Shown here: positions 4,086 through 9,926 of the stretch, one piece after another | Layout: each line of letters begins with the position of its first letter | How positions within the stretch are numbered: the first letter of the stretch is position 1 | Notes under the pieces: generated by a model | The model's input: only the letters and a program-made list of their open reading frames with translations | The model's database searches: none | Told to the model about the DNA's origin: nothing | Program-made: the position numbers and the translations under genes | Assembly (NCBI GenBank): GCA_024403585.1 | Contig: JAKSRN010000053.1 | Span: 1-9,926, forward strand | Reading direction: 5' to 3' | DNA length: 9,926 bases | From: Lachnospiraceae bacterium | Lineage (GTDB): Bacteria > Bacillota > Clostridia > Lachnospirales > Lachnospiraceae

Positions 4086-5441
4086 ATGCAGATTATTGTT
4101 GTTGGCTGCGGCAAAGTGGGGAAAGAGATTGTTCGCCAGCTGGCTGCTGAAGGACATAATGTCACTGTGATTGACAAAAATCCTGACCTTGTAAAATCCG
4201 TAAGCAATGAGTTCGACGTAATGGGAGTAATCGGGAATGGTACCAGTCATCTGACCTTATCCGATGCAGACCTGGAGCATACAGACGTGCTGATCGCAGT
4301 AACACCGAACGATGAAGTAAATCTTCTTTGCTGTGTTGTAGCTAAGAAGGGTGCAAACTGCCATACAATTGCACGTATCAGAAACCATATTTATTCAACT
4401 GAGCGTAACTTTATCCAGAAGGAGCTGGGTCTGTCCATGATCATCAATCCAGAGATGACTGCCGCAAGAGAGATTGCACGTCGTCTTAGTTTTCCGAATG
4501 CTATTGAGATCGATACCTTTGCCAAAGGACGTATCGAGCTTCTGCGATTTGAAGTACAGGAAAATTCACCGCTGATCGGTCTGGAGCTGAAAAATCTGGC
4601 CCAAAAGGTTTCTGTAAACCTGCTGGTATGTGTTGCTGAGCGTGGAGAAGAGATCATTATTCCTGACGGAAACTTTGTTCCGCAGGCAGGTGATATCTTA
4701 GGTATTATCGCAAATCCAAAGGATGTTCTGGGCTTCTTTAAGAAGATCAAGGTAAAAGTAAACACTGTTAAGAATACCATGATCGTTGGTGGAGGTCAGC
4801 TGACCTATTATCTGGCTGAGATCCTTCTCAGAAGTGGTGGAAGTGTTAAGATCATTGAGAAAGATCCGGATCGTTGTGAAGAGCTCAGCGAGTTCCTGGA
4901 TCGTGCTACTATCATCTGTGGTGACGGTACAGATGTAACTCTTCTGAATGAGGAGCATCTGGATCAGATGGATGGTCTTGTAACCTGTACCGGTATGGAT
5001 GAGCAGAACCTGGTTCTTTCCCTCTTTGCAAGGGATAAGGTCCGTACCAAGATTGTCACTAAGATGAGTCATGTACAGTACGATGATGTTGTGAACAGCA
5101 TGCATATCGGAAGCGTGATCAATCCGAAGAAACTGGCTGCTTTGCACATCCTTCGTTACGTTCGTGCCATGAACAATACTATGGGAAGCAAGATTGAGAC
5201 CATGTATCGTCTGGTGGATGGAAAGGTAGAAGCACTGGAATTTGCGATCACCTCTGATTCCAAGATGACAGGAATCAAGCTGATGGATATGAAATTCAAG
5301 AAGAATGTACTGATCGCAGCGATCGCCCGTCAGGGAAAACTGATCGTGCCGGGTGGTCAGGATGAGTTCAAAGTGGGAGATTCCATTATTGTTATTACCA
5401 AGAACCTGGGATGTCAGGATTTCAAGGAATTGCTTAGATAA
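4086..5441 (+). CDS. trkA: Trk potassium uptake system regulatory subunit TrkA
   Basis: TrkA is the cytoplasmic nucleotide-binding ring that gates the TrkH potassium channel. The 451-residue protein shows the full double arrangement: a first RCK_N Rossmann domain at about 1-125, with GCGKVG at 7-12 and the acidic ID at 29-30; a first RCK_C domain at about 138-220; a second RCK_N at about 231-350, beginning MIVGGGQLTYYLA and with IIEKD at 256-260; and a second RCK_C at about 367-450, with VPGGQDEFKVGDSIIVI. The third glycine of the second nucleotide loop is replaced by threonine (T240), so the second half may bind its ligand differently or not at all. The start ATG is set by GGGAGGAA at 4073-4080, five bases away; an upstream in-frame GTG at 4062 would lie before that site. 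The gene is 14 bases from trkH. RCK_C domains of some Firmicute potassium proteins bind c-di-AMP; whether these do cannot be seen from sequence. Confidence 0.95.
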   Translation: MQIIVVGCGKVGKEIVRQLAAEGHNVTVIDKNPDLVKSVSNEFDVMGVIGNGTSHLTLSDADLEHTDVLIAVTPNDEVNLLCCVVAKKGANCHTIARIRNHIYSTERNFIQKELGLSMIINPEMTAAREIARRLSFPNAIEIDTFAKGRIELLRFEVQENSPLIGLELKNLAQKVSVNLLVCVAERGEEIIIPDGNFVPQAGDILGIIANPKDVLGFFKKIKVKVNTVKNTMIVGGGQLTYYLAEILLRSGGSVKIIEKDPDRCEELSEFLDRATIICGDGTDVTLLNEEHLDQMDGLVTCTGMDEQNLVLSLFARDKVRTKIVTKMSHVQYDDVVNSMHIGSVINPKKLAALHILRYVRAMNNTMGSKIETMYRLVDGKVEALEFAITSDSKMTGIKLMDMKFKKNVLIAAIARQGKLIVPGGQDEFKVGDSIIVITKNLGCQDFKELLR

Positions 5442-5455
5442 GAGGAGAACAGCCT

Positions 5456-6895
5456 ATGAATTATCCGATGATACGCTATATCCTCAGTCATACACTGCGC
5501 CTGGAAGCGGCACTGATGCTTCTTCCATGTATCTTTTCAGTGATCTTCCATGAGTCTGAAGGATTATATTATATTGCCACTGCCGCTATCTGCCTGATGG
5601 TAAGCGTGGCCTTATCTTCCAGTAAGCCAAAGAATTTTGAAGTATATAATAAGGATGGATTTGTTGCGGTTGCCCTCTGCTGGCTCGCGATCAGTGCACT
5701 GGGTGCGGTTCCTTTTGTTATGACAAAGGAAATCCCGAACTATATCAATGCGCTCTTTGAGATCGTATCCGGTTTTACAACCACAGGAGCTTCCATTCTG
5801 TTTAATGTAGAAGGTTTATCACATACCAGTCTTTTCTGGAGAAGCTTTTCCCACTGGATCGGTGGTATGGGTGTACTTGTATTCCTTCTGATCCTGATGC
5901 CGGTTAAGACCGGATCCCGTATGAATCTGATGAAAGCAGAGAGCCCGGGTCCATCTGTTTCCAAATTTGTACCCCGCGTCAGGGAGAATGCCAGAATCCT
6001 CTATCAGATCTATCTGGTATTAACAGTCTGTGAGCTGATCCTCCTTCTGATCACCAGAATGAACTGGTTCGATGCCCTGTGTATCTCAGTAGGTACTGCC
6101 GGTACAGGAGGATTTGGTGTACTGAACTCAAGCTGTGGTGACTATACGGCTGTACAGCAGTGGATCATCACTGTATTTATGATCGCTTTCGGTATCAACT
6201 TTTCTTTCTATTACCTGATCCTGTGTAAGAAAGTCAAAGTTGCTGTGAAGATGCAGGAGGTACGTGGTTATCTTCTCATCATCTTCAGTGCCATTGTTCT
6301 TCTGGTATGGAACAACAGAGGCCTCTTCCCTGGACTGGGAGAGAACGTGAGAGCAGCAGCATTTCAGGTAGGAAGTATTATTACCACTACCGGTTTTTCT
6401 ACGGTTGATTTTAACCAGTGGCCGGAGCTTTCCAAGATGATCCTGCTGGTACTGATGCTGATCGGTGCCTGTGCAGGAAGTACGGGCGGTGGAATGAAAG
6501 TTTCCCGTATTATCCTTATGCTGAAAAGCGTAAGAAAAGAAGTGCAGTCCATTGCACATCCAAGATCTGTGAAAAAGATCAAGATGGACGGACAGGTAGT
6601 TGAGGATGAGGTGCTTCGAACACTGAATGTATTCATTATCACCTATCTGATTATCTTTGGAATTTCGCTTCTGATCATCAGTTTTGATGAGTTTACCCTG
6701 GAGACAAACTTCTCTGCGGTAGCAGCGACACTTAACAATATCGGACCTGGTCTTGGTCTTGTGGGACCAACCAGCAACTATATTTTCTTCAGTCCGATCT
6801 CAAAGATCGTTCTGATCTTCGACATGCTTGCAGGCCGACTGGAGCTCTTCCCGATGCTCCTTCTGATGCTGCCAAGTACATGGAAGACGAAATAA
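5456..6895 (+). CDS. trkH: Trk potassium uptake channel subunit TrkH
   Basis: TrkH is the membrane pore through which potassium enters, working with TrkA. The 479 residues match the usual family length (about 480), and many hydrophobic segments are visible throughout. The four pore loops carry the expected filter-like sequences: TTTGAS at 108-113, TAGTGGFG at 214-221, TTTGFST at 310-316, and NNIGPGLG at 427-434. GSTGGGMK at 341-348 lies in the gating loop region of D3. The protein ends with the family-typical FDMLAGRLELFPMLLL...TWK, so it is not truncated. The start is supported by GAGGAG (5442-5447), eight bases upstream, immediately after the trkA stop. No broken motif is seen. Confidence 0.96.
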   Translation: MNYPMIRYILSHTLRLEAALMLLPCIFSVIFHESEGLYYIATAAICLMVSVALSSSKPKNFEVYNKDGFVAVALCWLAISALGAVPFVMTKEIPNYINALFEIVSGFTTTGASILFNVEGLSHTSLFWRSFSHWIGGMGVLVFLLILMPVKTGSRMNLMKAESPGPSVSKFVPRVRENARILYQIYLVLTVCELILLLITRMNWFDALCISVGTAGTGGFGVLNSSCGDYTAVQQWIITVFMIAFGINFSFYYLILCKKVKVAVKMQEVRGYLLIIFSAIVLLVWNNRGLFPGLGENVRAAAFQVGSIITTTGFSTVDFNQWPELSKMILLVLMLIGACAGSTGGGMKVSRIILMLKSVRKEVQSIAHPRSVKKIKMDGQVVEDEVLRTLNVFIITYLIIFGISLLIISFDEFTLETNFSAVAATLNNIGPGLGLVGPTSNYIFFSPISKIVLIFDMLAGRLELFPMLLLMLPSTWKTK

Positions 6896-6932
6896 AAAAG
6901 AATAAAGAAAAGTAGTTTAGAGGAGAATTATT

Positions 6933-7988
6933 ATGAGTAACTGGAGAGATAACGTACGTAAAGTTGTTCCGTATGTTCCTGGTGAACAGCCAAACCAGCC
7001 GGATATGATCAAACTGAACACCAATGAAAATCCATATCCGCCGGCTCCGGGGGTAAAAGAGGCCCTGGAGAAGTATCCTGTGGATCGTCTTCGCCTGTAT
7101 CCGGATCCAACTGCTTCTGTATTGGTCAATGAGATCGCATCCTACTATGGTGTGAAACCATCTCAGACATTTGTGGGTGTAGGTTCTGACGATGTGCTGG
7201 CAATGGCATTCATGACTTTCTTTAATTCTGAGACACCAATCCTTTTCCCGGACATCACCTATTCCTTCTATGATGTATGGGCAGAGGAGTTCCGTATTCC
7301 ATACACCAGAATTCCGCTGGATGAGAATTTCTGCATTCAGCCTGCAGACTATAAGGTGAAAAACGGAGGAATCATCTTCCCGAATCCTAATGCGCCTACA
7401 GGTGCAGAGCTTTCTCAGGAGTCCATCGAAGAGATCCTTCAGGCTAATCCGGACGTAGTAGTGATCGTGGATGAGGCATATGTAGACTTTGGTGCTGCAT
7501 CTGCACTGCCGCTGATTGAAAAATATGAGAACCTGCTGGTGGTTCAGACTTACTCCAAGTCCAGATCCATGGCGGGTATGCGAATCGGTTACTGCTTCGG
7601 CAGCGAGGAACTGATCTCTTATCTGAATGATGTAAAGTATTCCTTCAACTCCTATACAATGGATCAGCTGACTCTGGTTACAGGTGTGGCTGCTATTAAG
7701 GATGATGCTTATTTCAAAGAGACAACCGGAAAGATCATGGAGACCCGTGAGTGGGCAAAAGGAGAGTTCACAAGACTTGGCTTCCGCTTTGCTGATTCCA
7801 AAGCAAACTTCGTGTTTGTATCCCATGAGAGAGTTGCTGCCAAAGAGATCTTCCAGAAACTCCGTGAGAAACATATCTATGTAAGATATTTCAATAAGGA
7901 TCGAATTGATAATTACCTGCGTATTACGATTGGTACACGTGCGGAGATGGAAGTTCTGTTTGCTGCACTGGAAGAGATCTTACAGTAA
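6933..7988 (+). CDS. hisC: Histidinol-phosphate aminotransferase HisC
   Basis: HisC is a pyridoxal phosphate enzyme that transfers an amino group from glutamate to imidazole-acetol phosphate in histidine biosynthesis. Length (351 residues) is normal for fold-type I aminotransferases of this group. Visible motifs: the N-terminal LNTNENPYPP at 28-37 typical of HisC; GSDD at 84-87 at the cofactor phosphate site; FPNPNAPTG at 149-157; DEAYVDF at 180-186; the Schiff-base lysine K209 in TYSKSRSMAG, with R217 in GMRIGY; and YLRITIGT at 328-335, whose Arg330 is expected to hold the substrate. The start has AGAGGAG at 6919-6925. It lies 37 bases after trkH and 9 bases before the next gene, so it probably belongs to the trk transcript, away from any other his gene in view. 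Related aminotransferases acting on aromatic amino acids or in cobalamin synthesis (CobD) cannot be fully excluded. Confidence 0.93.
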   Translation: MSNWRDNVRKVVPYVPGEQPNQPDMIKLNTNENPYPPAPGVKEALEKYPVDRLRLYPDPTASVLVNEIASYYGVKPSQTFVGVGSDDVLAMAFMTFFNSETPILFPDITYSFYDVWAEEFRIPYTRIPLDENFCIQPADYKVKNGGIIFPNPNAPTGAELSQESIEEILQANPDVVVIVDEAYVDFGAASALPLIEKYENLLVVQTYSKSRSMAGMRIGYCFGSEELISYLNDVKYSFNSYTMDQLTLVTGVAAIKDDAYFKETTGKIMETREWAKGEFTRLGFRFADSKANFVFVSHERVAAKEIFQKLREKHIYVRYFNKDRIDNYLRITIGTRAEMEVLFAALEEILQ

Positions 7989-7997
7989 GGAGATTGT

Positions 7998-8963
7998 ATG
8001 AGTCAGCATTTAGAGTTTAATCCTCTTAAGGAAAAACCCAATAACGTATCTTACTATGATAAAAAGCGAGTAACAGATCCTTTTTACCTGAAGCTGTTTC
8101 AGGCTGAGCAGAAGCTTCTGAAGGTAACCGGAGAAGAAGAGGGAGAGTCAGAGTATGCAGAACATGCGGTGGAAGCATTTTCAGAGCTGCTCTTGACGGA
8201 TGAGGACAGTGTGAAGGAGGTCAATGACACCGGAAAACTGAAGTTCCTCAAAAATCTTCCGAAACGTGTTGCCCATGAGAGGGATACTTTGGAGCAGCTC
8301 TGCAAGGATATCACCAATACCCCGATTCCGGTTGCGAAAGGAATCGATGTGATCCTCAGCCTCATCGCTACGCTGATCTTTATTCCGGTATCTGTATGGA
8401 TGCTTGCCCATCCACACATTGATTATGTAGTGGAGTATTTTACTCTGGTTAAAAGTCATATGATCATCTCTCTGATCATTGCGGTGCTGTTCTGGCTTTT
8501 CAGTTTCAGCCTGATCTCCATTATTCTGGCTGTTTTATATGCGGTCTGTATGGTAATCACACTGATGAAGTTTCAGTTTTCTCACACCTTCCTTTCCTGG
8601 GTGGTGATCCTGATCTTTGTAATGATCGCGGTGATGTGCGTCATCAGTACCTACAAGGCGATCTTCGAGAAAAGGGACAAAGAGAAGATCCAGCGTATGA
8701 AGCATGACAGAAAGAAACTGATGCATGAGTACAATCGTCTCTATGATGAGATGAAAGGCTATCAGGATGCCATGGAGAAGGCACTGAAAAAAGTGGAAGC
8801 TCTGTATGGAAAGGACAAGGCAGGGTTTGTCGAGAGACTGAAAACATCTGTCGGCTCTGCCATCAGCTATGAGATCAATGATCAGATGGTGGAAAATATG
8901 TTTAAGAGTGCCTACGATGCTTACAAGAGAGTATTGGAAGGGTACAGAAGATTGAAGGATTGA
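7998..8963 (+). CDS. Uncharacterised four-helix membrane protein with coiled coil
   Basis: I do not recognise this 321-residue protein. Residues 1-110 are soluble, charged and partly acidic (EEEGESEYAEH at 46-56). Four hydrophobic segments follow at about 116-137, 153-170, 171-190 and 197-216, the middle two running nearly together. A highly charged helical stretch from 221 to about 275 (EKRDKEKIQRMKHDRKK and onward) looks like a coiled coil, and the C-terminus is helical. There is no signal peptide and no catalytic motif that I can see. The start has AAGGAG at 7987-7992 overlapping the hisC stop, so it is the last gene of the trkA-trkH-hisC unit and is translated closely after hisC. The layout of two cytoplasmic helical parts around a membrane bundle suggests a scaffold or regulator, but that is only inference. 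Confidence 0.85.
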   Translation: MSQHLEFNPLKEKPNNVSYYDKKRVTDPFYLKLFQAEQKLLKVTGEEEGESEYAEHAVEAFSELLLTDEDSVKEVNDTGKLKFLKNLPKRVAHERDTLEQLCKDITNTPIPVAKGIDVILSLIATLIFIPVSVWMLAHPHIDYVVEYFTLVKSHMIISLIIAVLFWLFSFSLISIILAVLYAVCMVITLMKFQFSHTFLSWVVILIFVMIAVMCVISTYKAIFEKRDKEKIQRMKHDRKKLMHEYNRLYDEMKGYQDAMEKALKKVEALYGKDKAGFVERLKTSVGSAISYEINDQMVENMFKSAYDAYKRVLEGYRRLKD

Positions 8964-8973
8964 TTATGATATG

Positions 8974-9006
8974 AAAAATGCTGTCACTTATGTGGCAGCA
9001 TTTTTT
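8974..9006. terminator. Bidirectional terminator between convergent genes
   Basis: The arms 8974-8987 (AAAAATGCTGTCAC) and 8992-9005 pair over 14 positions with one T-G wobble around the loop TTAT. T residues run at 9001-9006 for the plus strand, and the A-run at 8974-8978 gives the T-tail for the minus strand. It therefore ends both the trk operon and the convergent transporter gene. The stop codon of that transporter (TAA, read from TTA at 8988-8990) lies inside the loop. Confidence 0.93.
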
Positions 9007-9926
9007 ATTGGCTTCTTTTCAACATATACAACAAGGATACCGATGGATACAAGGATCAGAGCCAGAAGACCATAGATACTGAAGGCCTGGTTCTGTTCTC
9101 CTAACAGTAAGGCGGAAAGGATTACGCCGATCACTGGGTTGGTAAAACTGAATACGCAGATCCGGCTTACCGGGTTATGCTTCAGGAGGATGCTCCATAC
9201 GGAGTAGGCAACTGCAGAAATGCAGGCCATATAGAAGAGCAGCAGGAAGCAGAGCGGTGTGGTTACCGTGAGATGTCCGCCCATCAGGATGCCGCCTACG
9301 ATCAGCATAAAGCCGCCCAGGATAAACTGGTAACCGCAGAGCAGGACTGGCGAGTGTTTCTTTGAATAGCCTTTGACCAGACAGGAGGAGATGGCATAGG
9401 ATACGGTGGACAGAAGGACGAAGCCCTCTCCTCTGATCGTAAGTCCTCCTGTAAGGGATGCACCGGCAGTGGTGATCAGAACGACACCGGAAAAACCGAT
9501 GAGGCAGCCCAGGATCTTTTTCAGGGTCAGCTTCTCATAATGGAAGAAGAGAGCTGCAAAGATCAGGGTAAAGAAGGTACTGCCTGCGGTGATGATGGAT
9601 GATTTTACGCCGCTGGCATGGGCCAGTCCGATATAAAAGAAATAATACTGGATGCTGGTCTGGAAAAATGACAAAAGCAGGATCGGAAGCAGATTGCTTT
9701 TGGAGGGAAGAAGTATCTTCCTGGAAGTTACGCTTCCAATCAAAACAACCAGGATTCCTGCAAGGAAAAACCGGTAGCCGGCAAAAAGGATCTGGCTGGC
9801 TGTGTCCTCGGCACTGACCTGGAAAAGCCGGTAGCCAATCTTGACAGAGGGGAACGCACTTCCCCAAAGACTGGTACAGAGCATGGCAAGACAAAAGACG
9901 ACGGGCGTCCATGTCAGGATATTTTT
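8988..9926 (-). CDS. EamA/DMT-superfamily transporter, N-terminus just outside window
   Basis: This convergent gene encodes a drug/metabolite transporter family permease, a class that moves amino acids, nucleotide-related compounds or other small metabolites across the membrane; the substrate cannot be read from sequence. The frame stays open to the right edge (KNILTWTPVVFCLA before the internal Met at base 9884). The true start is therefore probably just beyond the edge, because the first membrane helix would otherwise be cut. At least 312 residues are present. Two EamA repeats are visible, each with about five hydrophobic segments. The first has the family opening LWGSAFPSVKIGY and closes with TFFTLIFAALFFHYEKLTLKK...GVVLI. 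The second begins near GEGFVLLSTVSYAISS and ends FTNPVIGVILSALLLGE. A short basic tail EKKPIKNAAT follows the last helix. The final codons form half of the terminator stem. Confidence 0.92.
   Translation of the reverse strand, partial: KNILTWTPVVFCLAMLCTSLWGSAFPSVKIGYRLFQVSAEDTASQILFAGYRFFLAGILVVLIGSVTSRKILLPSKSNLLPILLLSFFQTSIQYYFFYIGLAHASGVKSSIITAGSTFFTLIFAALFFHYEKLTLKKILGCLIGFSGVVLITTAGASLTGGLTIRGEGFVLLSTVSYAISSCLVKGYSKKHSPVLLCGYQFILGGFMLIVGGILMGGHLTVTTPLCFLLLFYMACISAVAYSVWSILLKHNPVSRICVFSFTNPVIGVILSALLLGEQNQAFSIYGLLALILVSIGILVVYVEKKPIKNAAT

Noticed and set aside
6789..7874. Long minus-strand open frame opposite hisC
   Set aside because: HisC on the plus strand is unmistakable, and the antisense translation is Cys/His/Arg-rich and domain-free.

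Overview
The window looks like ordinary chromosome from a low-to-mid GC Clostridia bacterium, most likely a Lachnospiraceae gut anaerobe. The basis is the style of the proteins (clostridial RsmA, a DUF1002 secreted protein, full-length TrkA/TrkH), strong GGAGG-type ribosome binding sites, tightly packed genes and U-tailed intrinsic terminators. This is a judgement by eye, and genus cannot be told. No transposase, phage gene, CRISPR array, tRNA or rRNA was seen.

Layout. (1) Bases 3-2182: the 3' part of an AAA-type ATPase gene with a long Ala/Glu/Val-rich segment overlaps rsmA (16S rRNA dimethyladenosine methyltransferase) by ATGA, and a clear terminator closes the unit. (2) Bases 2182-2548: a gene-free stretch rich in inverted repeats. 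It includes a perfect 24-bp stem and a perfect 12-bp stem, both enclosed by an 8-bp closing stem, then a probable promoter and folded leader for the next gene. (3) Bases 2555-3514: a secreted DUF1002 (YpuA-like) protein. (4) Bases 3515-4085: 571 bases without a convincing gene. They hold a row of hairpins ending in a strong terminator (possible small RNA), a second GC-rich folded segment, and a good extended -10 promoter with a leader hairpin in front of trkA. (5) Bases 4086-8963: a probable four-gene operon of trkA, trkH, hisC and an unrecognised four-helix membrane protein, with gaps of 14, 37 and 9 bases. (6) Bases 8974-9006: a two-way terminator shared with (7) a convergent EamA/DMT-family transporter gene that runs off the right edge.

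How the genes work together. TrkA and TrkH form a potassium uptake system, with TrkH as the membrane pore and TrkA as its nucleotide-binding regulatory ring. HisC (histidine biosynthesis) and the unknown membrane protein appear to share their transcript without an obvious biochemical link. The most unusual material is non-coding: the multi-stem element after rsmA and the hairpin-rich region before trkA. The AAA protein is also odd, because its Walker B acidic pair is swapped and its expected arginine finger is a lysine. No complete new system can be claimed from this window.
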